From positions 1 through 39,583 of the forward strand of contig CAZAXY010000020.1 of the NCBI GenBank assembly GCA_964489125.1: DNA of 39,583 bases. Reading direction: 5' to 3'. Made by a program: the position numbers and the translations under genes. Position 1 is the stretch's first letter, and the number at the start of each line of letters is the position of its first letter. Below are positions 25,864-34,284 of this stretch, one piece after another. The notes under the pieces are model-generated. The model did not search any database, was not told where the DNA came from, and worked only from the letters and a program-made list of their open reading frames with translations. This stretch comes from GYS-P2D sp964489125 (lineage in GTDB: Bacteria; Bacteroidota; Bacteroidia; Chitinophagales; Saprospiraceae).

Positions 25864-28020
25864 ATGGGTGTAAAAATTCCTACCACCACGTCATTTAACC
25901 TACCAAGTGGCCAAGAAGTAATTATTGAAACTGGAAAATTAGCTGCTCAAGCACATGGATCTGTAGTCATAAGAGTCGGCAAGATGATGCTTTTTGCATC
26001 AGTAGTCTCTGCTTATGAAGCAAGGGAAGGTCAGAGCTTTTTTCCATTATCAGTAGACTATCAAGAGAAATACGCATCAGCAGGAAGAATACCTGGAAAC
26101 TTCTTCAGAAGAGAAGCGAGATTGAGCGAGTACGAGATTTTGGTGTGTAGACTAGTAGACCGTGCGCTACGTCCATTATTTCCAGATGGTTATATGTGTG
26201 ATACACAGATCATCATCAATATGATCTCTGCCGATCCAGAAATTACGCCAGATGCATATGCTGCATTAGCAGCTTCAGCGGCCATTGCTGTGTCGGATAT
26301 ACCATTTGATGGTCCTATTTCAGAAGTGCGAGTTGCTAAGATTGGCGGAGAATATAAAGTTAATCCGGTAAGTTCGGAGCTTGAAGGAGCAACGCTAAAC
26401 ATCATTGTAGCCGCAACACTGGAAAATGTGATGATGGTAGAAGGCGATGCACAAGAGTGCGATGAATTAGAATTGATTGAAGCAATAAAAGTTGGACATG
26501 AAGCCATTAAGGTACAATGTCAAGCGCAGTTAGATTTAGCTGAGAAGGTCGGAGAGGCTGCCACTGTTAAAAGAGTTCCTGTGTTGCCTGAGGAGAACAA
26601 AGAAATTAAGGACTTTGTAACTGCGACTTCTGTAGATGGTATAATTGAGGTAGCTAAGAGCGCTTATAATAAGAAACAGCGTAAGACACATCTTACACAG
26701 ATTAAAGATGAGCTTAAGGAAAAAGCGCTTGAGAAATTTGGTGAAGAGTGGATGGATGAGAATGGTGGTGAACTTAGCGGATATTTTGACAAGGTAAAGA
26801 AAGTAACTATACGTGAGCATGTACTTGCTGAGAGAGTAAGACTGGATGGGCGTAAATCATCTGATATTAGAGATATCTGGACTGAGATAAGTTACCTTCC
26901 TTCAGCACATGGTTCTGCAATATTTACTCGTGGTGAGACTCAATCATTGACGTCATGTACTATGGGCACTAAGTTGGATCAACAGATGGTTGATACTGCC
27001 TTATCTACTGGATATGACAAGTTCATATTACATTATAACTTTCCGGCGTTATCAGTTGGAGAGACTAAACCTATGAGAGGTCCTGGACGAAGAGAAGTTG
27101 GTCACGCTAATCTGGCTGGTCGTTCACTAAGACAGGTGCTCCCTGATGAAAATCCATATACGCTGAGATTGGTCTCAGATATATTGGAGTCTAATGGATC
27201 GAGCTCAATGGCTACAGTCTGTGCGGGATCTATGGCTCTCATGGATGCGGGTATTCCTATCAAAAAAGCAGTTTCTGGAATTGCTATGGGAATGATCTCT
27301 GATGGAGATCGTCATATTATCTTATCAGACATTCTGGGTGATGAAGATGCTCTTGGAGATATGGATTTCAAGGTGACGGGTACTGTAGACGGTATCTGTG
27401 GGTGTCAGATGGACATTAAAATTGACGGACTGCCATATGAGATTCTCGAGCAAGCGCTTATGCAAGCAAAAGAAGGACGTCTCCATATTCTTGGAGAAAT
27501 GGCTAAGACTATAGAAGTTGCCAGAGCAGAACCGAAAGATTTTGCACCACGCATGATCGAATTCGAAATCGATAAAGAATTTATCGGTGCCGTTATAGGC
27601 CCTGGAGGTAAGGTGATTCAGGAATTACAAGCAAATACCGGAACTACCATAAACATTGAAGAAGTAGACGGCAAAGGAATCGTAAGCATATTCTCTCCAG
27701 ATGCTGACGGAATTAAAGAAGCCGAAAGAGTAGTACAAAATATTGCATATAAGCCTCAGATTGGAGATGTATACGACTCAGTCGTTGCAAGTGTGATGCC
27801 ATATGGTGTGTTCGTAGACTTCAATGGAAAGAGTGGATTATTACATGTCAGTGAGATCTCACATTCTCGTATTGAGCGAGTAGAAGATGTGTTTAAAGAA
27901 GGTGATCCAGTCAAGGTCAAGTTGATAGGTATTGATCCAAAGTCCGGTAAGATGAAGCTCTCTCGAAAGGCACTTTTGCCGAGACCAGAGCGTAAGCCAA
28001 GACCGGACGACAGAGACTAA
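25864..28020 (+). CDS. pnp: Polyribonucleotide nucleotidyltransferase (PNPase)
   Basis: 718 aa, full length. It degrades RNA from the 3' end by phosphorolysis in the cytoplasm. The order is two RNase PH domains joined by a helical linker, then a KH domain (FIGAVIGPGGKVIQELQANT, about 575-594) and an S1 domain (GDVYDSVVASVMPYGVFVDF, about 636-655, through GKMKLSRKALLP). The first RNase PH core has GQSFFPLSVDYQEKYASAGR and the second MRGPGRREVGHANLAGRSL with DILGDEDALGDMDFKVTG, the catalytic part. It has its own promoter element and follows rpsO. Confidence 0.97.
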   Translation: MGVKIPTTTSFNLPSGQEVIIETGKLAAQAHGSVVIRVGKMMLFASVVSAYEAREGQSFFPLSVDYQEKYASAGRIPGNFFRREARLSEYEILVCRLVDRALRPLFPDGYMCDTQIIINMISADPEITPDAYAALAASAAIAVSDIPFDGPISEVRVAKIGGEYKVNPVSSELEGATLNIIVAATLENVMMVEGDAQECDELELIEAIKVGHEAIKVQCQAQLDLAEKVGEAATVKRVPVLPEENKEIKDFVTATSVDGIIEVAKSAYNKKQRKTHLTQIKDELKEKALEKFGEEWMDENGGELSGYFDKVKKVTIREHVLAERVRLDGRKSSDIRDIWTEISYLPSAHGSAIFTRGETQSLTSCTMGTKLDQQMVDTALSTGYDKFILHYNFPALSVGETKPMRGPGRREVGHANLAGRSLRQVLPDENPYTLRLVSDILESNGSSSMATVCAGSMALMDAGIPIKKAVSGIAMGMISDGDRHIILSDILGDEDALGDMDFKVTGTVDGICGCQMDIKIDGLPYEILEQALMQAKEGRLHILGEMAKTIEVARAEPKDFAPRMIEFEIDKEFIGAVIGPGGKVIQELQANTGTTINIEEVDGKGIVSIFSPDADGIKEAERVVQNIAYKPQIGDVYDSVVASVMPYGVFVDFNGKSGLLHVSEISHSRIERVEDVFKEGDPVKVKLIGIDPKSGKMKLSRKALLPRPERKPRPDDRD

Positions 28021-28045
28021 ACTCAAAGAATTTTTTGAATTTTTT

Positions 28046-28068
28046 GGAAGATAAGAAACTAATCTTCC
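28046..28068 (+). terminator. Possible terminator after pnp
   Basis: GGAAGAT (28046-28052) and ATCTTCC (28062-28068) form a perfect 7-bp stem with a 9-nt loop, followed by TTAATTCTTG. It lies 25 bases past the pnp stop. The tail is only moderately T-rich. Confidence 0.5.
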
Positions 28069-28085
28069 TTAATTCTTGTATTGTA

Positions 28086-28113
28086 TTGACATACTACATT
28101 TCTGTGGTATAAT
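28086..28113 (+). promoter_or_regulatory. E. coli-like promoter hexamers upstream of rpoD
   Basis: TTGACA (28086-28091), a 16-base spacer, and TATAAT (28108-28113): both hexamers match the classical sigma-70 consensus exactly. Bacteroidota normally use TTTG / TAnnTTTG; an imperfect -7-like TACATTTC overlaps at 28095-28102. Which is used cannot be decided from sequence. Confidence 0.4.
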
Positions 28114-28161
28114 CAAGGTGTACTTGAAAATAAAATTAAACGATTTAGAGTTTAAGCATAT

Positions 28162-29028
28162 ATGAGACAACTTAAGATAACGAATAAGATCACCAATCGA
28201 GAGAGCTTAGCTTTAGACAAGTATCTAAATGACATAAGCAAGATAGATCTCTTGACGGCTGATGAGGAGGCAGAATTAGCTAGGAGGATACGTGAAGGCG
28301 ACAAGGAAGCTCTCGAGCGTATGACTAAGTCTAATCTAAGATTTGTGGTAAGTGTTGCTAAGCAATATCAGAATCAAGGACTCTCATTAAGTGACCTAAT
28401 AAATGAGGGAAATGTTGGTCTTATGAAAGCCGCCAAACGCTTTGATGAAACTAAAGGTTTTAAGTTTATTTCTTATGCGGTCTGGTGGATTAGACAATCC
28501 ATTCTACAGGCTATTGTTGAGTATGCTCGAATAGTAAGACTTCCCCTAAATAAAGTAGGTTCTTATAACAAGGTTAATGAAGCTGTGGTATCTTTTGTAC
28601 AAGAGTTTGAGCGGGAGCCTTCTGATGAGGAACTGGCTGAATTGCTCGATATGAAACCTAAAGATGTGGTCAAGATGAAGCAGAGTGGTAGTAGACACTT
28701 ATCATTTGATGCGCCAGTAGGTGGAGATGATGGAGATGCAACCATGTTAGATCTTCTCAATTTTGACTCTGAGGCGGCACCAGACTTGGCATTGATGGAA
28801 GAATCCCTTAAGGATGAAGTCAAATATGGCCTATCTATGCTTTCTCCACGTGAAGTAGAAGTCTTAGGAGCATATTATGGCCTTAAAGGGCGCAAGTCGA
28901 TGACGCTTGAAGAGATAGGTGAGCTTTATGGACTTACTCGTGAGCGCGTAAGACAAATCAAAGAGCGCGCTATCCGCAGATTGCGCAAGAGCGTCAACAA
29001 GAATAACCTCAAGTCTTATTTAGGTTAA
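28162..29028 (+). CDS. rpoD: Primary RNA polymerase sigma factor
   Basis: 288 aa, the short form typical of Bacteroidota: region 1.1 and the long spacer of enteric RpoD are absent. Region 1.2 begins near DKYLNDISKIDLLTADEEAE. Region 2 has the core-binding and -10-melting segment NLRFVVSVAKQYQNQGLSL through GFKFISYAVWWIRQSI. Region 3 follows (EYARIVRLPLNKVGSYNKV), and region 4 ends in the helix-turn-helix MTLEEIGELYGLTRERVRQI. It directs most transcription in the cell. Downstream genes follow at gaps of 26, 3 and 24 bases, so rpoD, two small genes and purC may share a transcript. Confidence 0.96.
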   Translation: MRQLKITNKITNRESLALDKYLNDISKIDLLTADEEAELARRIREGDKEALERMTKSNLRFVVSVAKQYQNQGLSLSDLINEGNVGLMKAAKRFDETKGFKFISYAVWWIRQSILQAIVEYARIVRLPLNKVGSYNKVNEAVVSFVQEFEREPSDEELAELLDMKPKDVVKMKQSGSRHLSFDAPVGGDDGDATMLDLLNFDSEAAPDLALMEESLKDEVKYGLSMLSPREVEVLGAYYGLKGRKSMTLEEIGELYGLTRERVRQIKERAIRRLRKSVNKNNLKSYLG

Positions 29029-29054
29029 GTTTGAAGATCAAGCAAAAACTATAG

Positions 29055-29693
29055 ATGTTTTTAGTCTATGCCATAGCTCTCGCTTTCGTAGGTTATGTGA
29101 TCTATTTATTCTTTGATTTCAACAAAGGCTTAAGTACCACTAGTAGCGTATTACTTAAGGATATGCAATCACTAGAGGATAGATTGGCTGATATCGAGCT
29201 CAGTCCTTGGGACGAGATAGATATACTGTCCAGAATCGGTGACTCTCAATCAAGCAAGAAAATTTTTGGGGACGTCGAAACAGCCGTACTATATTCCATA
29301 TACCACGAGCCCATCTTGGCATATGCAGCTAAGCACTATCAACATGATGGAACCTTGTCCTATGCCCTTAAGTTTGATGATGACATCTATTCAATAACTC
29401 CACATAACCCAACGACGCTGATCGTAAGACTGAAAGAGCAAGAGGTGGCGCGAATTGATACCGATGAGCTGAGTATTACGAAAAATGGAGTTGTGGTAAA
29501 AATCTATCACACAGAGGGGACGGACCTATTGCCAGTCAAGTTTAACGGAGAGGCTAAACTCCTAATCAATGCGCATGATGCGGCTGATGTTGACCAAACA
29601 AGAGCAATTGTAAATAAGGAAAGTATCACTGCTGAAGAAAGAGAACTATTCATACTTGTTTTATCTTACGCACTAATAGATCAATTGATTTAA
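29055..29693 (+). CDS. Unknown protein with N-terminal membrane helix
   Basis: 212 aa, not recognised. A single hydrophobic segment at the start (about 2-22: LVYAIALAFVGYVIYLFF) suggests an inner-membrane anchor without cleavage. The rest is soluble, with a short acidic helix (KDMQSLEDRLADIELSPWDE) and later alternating beta-like segments (YALKFDDDIYSITPHNPTTL, ITKNGVVVKIYH). The C-terminal helix is hydrophobic (ELFILVLSYALIDQLI). No catalytic motif stands out. It follows rpoD by 26 bases and is 3 bases from the next gene, so co-expression with both is likely. Confidence 0.7.
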   Translation: MFLVYAIALAFVGYVIYLFFDFNKGLSTTSSVLLKDMQSLEDRLADIELSPWDEIDILSRIGDSQSSKKIFGDVETAVLYSIYHEPILAYAAKHYQHDGTLSYALKFDDDIYSITPHNPTTLIVRLKEQEVARIDTDELSITKNGVVVKIYHTEGTDLLPVKFNGEAKLLINAHDAADVDQTRAIVNKESITAEERELFILVLSYALIDQLI

Positions 29694-29696
29694 GAT

Positions 29697-30110
29697 ATGT
29701 CCATACTTAACATTGCGAGATTAATTATCTACCGTTGTCATCAGAAAGGCTTTGAGCTATTTTTAATCGAAGATGAGCTTAGCGAAAACCCAAATGTTTG
29801 GAAACTACCCAAGATTGACATGGTCCAGCATTCTTGTGATAATTGTGAGTCTATTGAGCTCGATTGCCTAGAGAGCGAGAAGATGATCGCAATAGAAGCT
29901 GATTGGCATAACATCCCATCCATCAAGGGATTATTGCGCAATGATGTTAAGGTAGTTAAGAACATCGTCAAGGAAACTATACCAGGTATTGAGAATGGCA
30001 AGTTCGTCGCATTCAAAGAAGTTGTCAAAAAAGCGATGCCCGATGAGTACAAAGCTCTTAAGGAACTGAAAGAAATCATTCTTGAGCAGAAGACGATCAA
30101 CAATATTTGA
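29697..30110 (+). CDS. Degenerate Nudix-like protein
   Basis: 137 aa. The start (IARLIIYRCHQKGFELFLIE) and the WKLPK that follows (about 34-38) look like the first strands and the W-x-L-P-K/G element of Nudix hydrolases such as diadenosine polyphosphatases. But the Nudix box G-x5-E-x7-R-E-x2-E-E-x-G that should follow is missing; instead there is a Cys-bearing acidic stretch (HSCDNCESIELDC). Either a non-catalytic Nudix relative or a chance resemblance. It lies 3 bases after the preceding unknown gene and 24 before purC, so it is probably in the rpoD-purC run. Coding status is likely, function unknown. Confidence 0.6.
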   Translation: MSILNIARLIIYRCHQKGFELFLIEDELSENPNVWKLPKIDMVQHSCDNCESIELDCLESEKMIAIEADWHNIPSIKGLLRNDVKVVKNIVKETIPGIENGKFVAFKEVVKKAMPDEYKALKELKEIILEQKTINNI

Positions 30111-30134
30111 TCTATAGTCTATTATACTAGTTCA

Positions 30135-31067
30135 GTGTCTAATTACGATCCTTTACGCCTCCATCCTGACCAAACATTTTATAGAGGTAAAGTGCGAGAT
30201 GTCTATACTGTCGAGGACAAAATGGTCATGGTAGTGAGTGATCGCATTTCTGCTTTTGATCATATCCTCCCTAGGCCGATTCCATACAAAGGGCAGGTGC
30301 TCAATCAACTTGCACAGTACTTTCTTGATGCTACCTCAGATATAGTACCTAACTGGTCTATTGCTAACCCACACCCTAATGTTACCATAGGCCATAAGTG
30401 TGAACCAATTAAGTTAGAGATGGTCATTAGGGGATATCTGGTTGGACATGCATTACGTGAATACTCCGCTGGCATACGAACCTTGTGTGGCGTATCCCTT
30501 CAAGAAGGACTCTTGCCGAATCAAAAATTTGACACGCCCATTATTACGCCAGCAACTAAGGCAGAAGAAGGTCATGATTTAGACATTAGCAAGGAGGAGA
30601 TTATAGAACAAGGTATTGTTAGTGCCGACGTATACGGTCAATTGGAGCACATTACTTGTCGCCTTTTTGACCGTGGACAAGAGATGGCTAATGAGCGAGG
30701 ATTAATACTTGTGGATACTAAGTATGAGTTTGGTATTAATAATGACAAGATCATGCTAATTGATGAGATACATACACCTGATAGCAGCAGATATTTTTAT
30801 AAGGAGGAGTACGAGGATCGCTTTAATCGTGGAGTTGCTCAGAATCAATTGTCAAAAGAGTTTGTACGGGAGTGGCTGATTGATCACGACTTTATGGGTA
30901 AGGATGGGCAGACGATGCCCGATATGCCTGATGAATTCGTAAATCAAGTTTCTGAGCGTTATATTCACCTTTATGAGTTGTTGACAGGTAAAAGCTTTGT
31001 AAAAGAGACTCAAACAGGCTTGGATCGGAAGATAGAATCCCTTGTTCAGGACTTCTTGAAAAAATAA
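30135..31067 (+). CDS. purC: Phosphoribosylaminoimidazole-succinocarboxamide synthase
   Basis: 310 aa, in the longer SAICAR synthase class. It ligates aspartate to CAIR with ATP in purine synthesis. Motifs: FYRGKVRDVY near the N-terminus, VVSDRISAFDHILPRPIPYKG, the substrate loop KLEMVIRGYLVGHALREY, PIITPATKAEEGHD, and LVDTKYEFGI followed by LIDEIHTPDSSRY. The start is a GTG giving MSNYDPLRLH; the next in-frame ATG would delete the GKVRDVY motif, so GTG is preferred. It follows the small Nudix-like gene by 24 bases and precedes ssrA. Confidence 0.95.
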   Translation: MSNYDPLRLHPDQTFYRGKVRDVYTVEDKMVMVVSDRISAFDHILPRPIPYKGQVLNQLAQYFLDATSDIVPNWSIANPHPNVTIGHKCEPIKLEMVIRGYLVGHALREYSAGIRTLCGVSLQEGLLPNQKFDTPIITPATKAEEGHDLDISKEEIIEQGIVSADVYGQLEHITCRLFDRGQEMANERGLILVDTKYEFGINNDKIMLIDEIHTPDSSRYFYKEEYEDRFNRGVAQNQLSKEFVREWLIDHDFMGKDGQTMPDMPDEFVNQVSERYIHLYELLTGKSFVKETQTGLDRKIESLVQDFLKK

Positions 31068-31071
31068 AGAA

Positions 31072-31100
31072 TTGAGAAAAGGAACGAATTAGTCTATAAT
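31072..31100 (+). promoter_or_regulatory. Candidate promoter for ssrA
   Basis: TTGAGA (31072-31077) and TATAAT (31095-31100) with a 17-base spacer lie upstream of the tmRNA. Transcription would begin near 31107, leaving about 23 bases to be trimmed, as is usual for tmRNA. The -7 TAnnTTTG form is not seen here. Confidence 0.35.
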
Positions 31101-31129
31101 CTCGTTATACACTAAGTTCATTGACAATT

Positions 31130-31501
31130 GGGGCCGAATGGAATCGACAGGAAAGATCGTTGATTAGTAAGCATGCCGGAGAATTGATCATTTACTCTGT
31201 TAATAAATGATGATCACAACATTAAATGGCGAAAGAAATTACGCCTTAGCTGCCTAATTCAAGGAATTAGTAAGCTTTTATGCTACTCTCTTGACTCCTG
31301 ATATATAGGGATGTCGCATATCATAAAACCTTCAGGATAGAAACGTATAGGTCTTCGGATACAATTCGAAAATTAAGAAGATAAGCACACAGTAGATCGC
31401 CTTTATATCAGCTGTGTGACGAAAATTTAAAATATTGGCTAAGCATGTAGAAAGCTCTTGAGCACTTTGTCTGGACGGGAGTTCGAATCTCCCCGGCTCC
31501 A
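31130..31501 (+). ncRNA. ssrA: Transfer-messenger RNA (tmRNA)
   Basis: The 5' end GGGGCCG (31130-31136) pairs with CGGCTCC (31494-31500) to make the 7-bp acceptor stem with one G-U pair. The T arm reads GGGAGTTCGAATCTCCC just before it. An internal reading frame at 31228-31257 encodes the tag. The genomic sequence continues ACT after the stem, so the CCA end is added after transcription. tmRNA frees stalled ribosomes and marks the unfinished protein for degradation. About 372 bases, normal for a one-piece tmRNA. A terminator follows at 31516. Confidence 0.95.
31228..31257 (+). other. tmRNA tag-peptide reading frame
   Basis: Reads GERNYALAA and then TAA, added after the alanine carried by the tmRNA itself. 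The ending ALAA is the classic protease recognition tail. Bacteroidota tags are usually GENNYALAA or GETNYALAA-like, so the Arg at position 3 is a small local variation. Confidence 0.92.
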
Positions 31502-31515
31502 CTAAAGTTAGTTTT

Positions 31516-31546
31516 CATATTAAACATTTATTTAATGTGATTTTTC
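31516..31546 (+). terminator. Rho-independent terminator after ssrA
   Basis: CATATTAAA (31516-31524) and TTTAATGTG (31531-31539) form a 9-bp stem with one mismatch or wobble and a 6-nt loop, then ATTTTTCTTG. It begins 15 bases past the tmRNA. Confidence 0.7.
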
Positions 31547-31655
31547 TTGTCAAAAAGAACTACCTTTATTATAGGTTAACCAAGAAGGTCTACGTCTATT
31601 TTGATTTTTACCTGTCTTTTTTACCTCAAATTTTTTTTTACTTAATTTTTATTTA

Positions 31656-32006
31656 ATGAACATTTTTGTTGCAAAGTTATCCTACGGGACAACTGGCGAT
31701 GATCTACAGTCTTTATTCGAACAGTATGGAGATGTAGATTCTGCTAAAGTTATTATGGATCGAGACACTGGACGATCTAAAGGATTCGGATTCGTAGAAA
31801 TGCCTAACGAAGAAGAAGGCCAAAGCGCTATCGCAGAGCTTAATGACTCTGAGTTAGACGGAAGGACCATTGTGGTCAAGAAAGCTAATCCTCCTGGTGG
31901 AGGTGGCGGACGTGGAGGTTTTAACCGAGGCGGTGGTGGTAACCGAGGCGGCTACGGCGGTGGAAACCGTGGTGGTGGTGGCGGATACGACAGGAGACGT
32001 TACTAA
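31656..32006 (+). CDS. Glycine-rich RRM RNA-binding protein
   Basis: 116 aa. One RRM domain (about 1-80) with RNP2 as NIFVAKLSY and RNP1 as KGFGFVEM, so it should bind single-stranded RNA. The tail (about 80-116) is a low-complexity Gly-Arg-Asn stretch with RGGFNRGGGG-type repeats, which often aids RNA binding and self-association. Such small RRM proteins are known in Bacteroidota and cyanobacteria and are often cold-induced. The leader of about 110 bases after the ssrA terminator is T-rich. A perfect terminator follows, so it is a single-gene unit. Confidence 0.93.
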   Translation: MNIFVAKLSYGTTGDDLQSLFEQYGDVDSAKVIMDRDTGRSKGFGFVEMPNEEEGQSAIAELNDSELDGRTIVVKKANPPGGGGGRGGFNRGGGGNRGGYGGGNRGGGGGYDRRRY

Positions 32007-32014
32007 AAGAAACC

Positions 32015-32042
32015 AAAAGGAGATCAGAAATGATCTCCTTTT
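32015..32042 (+). terminator. Rho-independent terminator after the RRM gene
   Basis: AAAAGGAGATCA (32015-32026) and TGATCTCCTTTT (32031-32042) form a perfect 12-bp stem with a GAAA tetraloop. It lies 8 bases past the stop. Confidence 0.88.
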
Positions 32043-32109
32043 CTATTTACCTGATACCCAACACACATATTAGTTAATTTCCTACTTAGGAACTCACATA
32101 TTCAGGGTA

Positions 32110-33180
32110 ATGAAGATTAACAAGATATCATTACAGATAGAAGACTTTGCTCTTACTCGACCTTATGAGGTTGCTTACGTAAAGCACGATTCAGTACAGA
32201 ATTATGTCTTAGTAATAGAAACGAATAGCCATATCGGGATCGGTACAGGCAGTCCCTCTGAACATGTCACTGGTGAGAAGATTTCAGCAGATCTCGTACA
32301 AGTTAATGAAGAAATATCTGCGCTCCTCATAGATCAAGATTATAGGACTTTCAAACAATTAATATCGCTCGCGGCAGAGCGCTATGCTAAGCAGCCAGCC
32401 TTACTTGCTGCCATTGACATGGCTTTGCACGATTTATTTTGCCATCATATCGGTGTGCATATCTCGACCTATCTCGGAGTAAGTATGAGACCCTTGGCAA
32501 CATCAATAACAATTGGTATAAAGTGTTTAAAAGAAACTCTCATTGAAGGTAAAGAGTATGTCGATCGAGGTTTCAAGGCTATCAAGCTTAAGATAGGATC
32601 TGACTATGAATCAGATCTTGAGCGGTATATTAAACTGAGGGAGTCCACACCAAGCGATGTAGCCATCCGTGTAGATGCAAACCAGGGATTTGCGACTCAT
32701 CAACTCAAATCATTTATTATAGCAACCCAAGATCTGCCCGTTGAATTCTTTGAACAACCTTTTCCCAAAGATGATTATGAGCTCATGCGCTACTTGGATG
32801 CAGTTGTGCGCTCCATGTGCTGTGGAGATGAAGATTGCCAGAAGATGTCTGATGCTATTAAGTTGTCAATTGATCCATTACCCTATGGAATATTTAACAT
32901 CAAGTTGATGAAAAGTGGGGGTATTACTGAAGCTATTAGAATAGCAGAGGTCGCTAAGCTTAATCAAGTCGATCTGATGTGGGGATGTATGGATGAGAGT
33001 TGTGTAAGCATCGCTGCGGCACTTAACGCTGCTTATTCCTGTCCGCAGACCAAGTATATAGATCTCGATGGAAGTTTTGACCTATCTAAGGATATTGCAA
33101 CTGGGGGTTTTTACGTGAAGGATGGTATTTTGTACCCTGATTTAACCAATAATGGTTTAAGCGTTGAACTAATACAGTAA
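32110..33180 (+). CDS. Dipeptide epimerase of the enolase superfamily (DgcA-like)
   Basis: 356 aa. The enolase-superfamily active site is intact: K-x-K as KLK (K159, K161), metal ligands D189 (VDANQG), E215 (FEQP) and D240 (GDED), the second base K265 (NIKLMKSGG), and a D-x-D at 318-320 (IDLDG) typical of Ala-D/L-Glu epimerases. It would invert a stereocentre of muropeptide-derived dipeptides or, in the DgcA branch, of N-acetyl-glutamate. The next gene, one base away, is a DUF1611 protein as in the DgcN-DgcA D-glutamate catabolic pair described in marine bacteria. That pairing favours D-glutamate use; classical L-Ala-D/L-Glu epimerase is the alternative. Confidence 0.88.
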   Translation: MKINKISLQIEDFALTRPYEVAYVKHDSVQNYVLVIETNSHIGIGTGSPSEHVTGEKISADLVQVNEEISALLIDQDYRTFKQLISLAAERYAKQPALLAAIDMALHDLFCHHIGVHISTYLGVSMRPLATSITIGIKCLKETLIEGKEYVDRGFKAIKLKIGSDYESDLERYIKLRESTPSDVAIRVDANQGFATHQLKSFIIATQDLPVEFFEQPFPKDDYELMRYLDAVVRSMCCGDEDCQKMSDAIKLSIDPLPYGIFNIKLMKSGGITEAIRIAEVAKLNQVDLMWGCMDESCVSIAAALNAAYSCPQTKYIDLDGSFDLSKDIATGGFYVKDGILYPDLTNNGLSVELIQ

Positions 33181-33181
33181 T

Positions 33182-34252
33182 ATGGATATGGAGAAAGCGA
33201 TTGTATTGACACATGGATATTTAGATACCGTCAATGCGAAGACCTGCCACGGTCTCCTGAGACATACCTCTCGATTTGATGTTGTTGGAGTAGTGGATAA
33301 CAAATTTGCTGGTCAGGATGCAGGTACTGTTATGGATGGCCATGAATTGAATATTCCTGTTTATTCCTCTGTCTCAGAGGCCCTTGAATCAAGCAGTGAT
33401 GTGAAAAACCTCGTCATTGGCGTAGCTACACATGGAGGTTTAATGCCAGATTCGTTTAAACCAGAAGTCACAGAGGCAATTACTAATGGTTGCAATGTTA
33501 TTAATGGCCTGCATGATTATATCAATGATATGCCTAAGCTCCCGTCGCTGGCACAGAAGCACGGTGTGCAACTCATCGATATCCGTCGCCCAAAATCAAT
33601 TGAGGATCTTCACTTTTGGCACGGTGATATATATAAAGTTGATTGTCCAATCATTGCTGTGCTAGGTGTGGATTGTGCCATAGGAAAAAGAACCACTGCT
33701 GGCATGCTCAATGCAATGTGCAATGAGCGCCAACTCAAAACAGAAATGATTTATACTGGGCAGACGGGATGGCTACAGGGATATAAGCATGGGTTTATTT
33801 TTGACTCAACCCTTAACGATTTCATATCTGGTGAAGTTGAAAAATCAATAGTCAATTGCTTTGTCCAAGAAAAGCCAGAACTCATATTAATCGAAGGACA
33901 GTCCTCTCTCAGAAATCCATCAGGCCCTGGAGGCAGTGAGTTTTTGCTATCAGGAAATGCTAAGGGAGTTATCCTTCAAGTTAGCCCCGAGCGCATCTAT
34001 TTTGAAGGGTATGAAGACTTACGGATTCTGATTCCATCAACAAGAAACGAGGTTCAGTTAATCAATCAGTATGGTGCTGAAGTAATCGCCATTACTGTAT
34101 CTCATGGCAATGAGCTGAAACGTGAAGAACTGCGAAATGTTATGATTGTTATGGAGCGAGAGTTGGAGATACCTGTTGTTGCCCCATTAGTGGATGGAGT
34201 AGAAGAACTCTACCGCCCTATTAAGGAATATATGGAACGCTTTAAGAGCTAA
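33182..34252 (+). CDS. DUF1611 family protein (DgcN-like)
   Basis: 356 aa. An N-terminal Rossmann-like part (about 1-145) is followed by a P-loop-like domain with GVDCAIGKRTTAG (162-174) and later ILIEGQSSLRNPSGPGGSEF. This is the DUF1611 architecture. DgcN of marine bacteria, a D-glutamate N-acetyltransferase, belongs to this group, and its partner DgcA is an epimerase like the preceding gene. The stop of that gene and this start are one base apart, so the two are co-translated. A function in D-glutamate or cell-wall peptide recycling is inference from the pair. ATG at 33182 or, two codons on, 33188. Confidence 0.8.
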   Translation: MDMEKAIVLTHGYLDTVNAKTCHGLLRHTSRFDVVGVVDNKFAGQDAGTVMDGHELNIPVYSSVSEALESSSDVKNLVIGVATHGGLMPDSFKPEVTEAITNGCNVINGLHDYINDMPKLPSLAQKHGVQLIDIRRPKSIEDLHFWHGDIYKVDCPIIAVLGVDCAIGKRTTAGMLNAMCNERQLKTEMIYTGQTGWLQGYKHGFIFDSTLNDFISGEVEKSIVNCFVQEKPELILIEGQSSLRNPSGPGGSEFLLSGNAKGVILQVSPERIYFEGYEDLRILIPSTRNEVQLINQYGAEVIAITVSHGNELKREELRNVMIVMERELEIPVVAPLVDGVEELYRPIKEYMERFKS

Positions 34253-34284
34253 TCTCACCTGAATTAATGAATTAGGAAGTTCGA

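Noticed and set aside
31440..31501. Stand-alone tRNA suggested by the GTTCGAATC T arm
   Set aside because: It is the 3' half of the tmRNA; its acceptor stem pairs with bases about 360 positions upstream.
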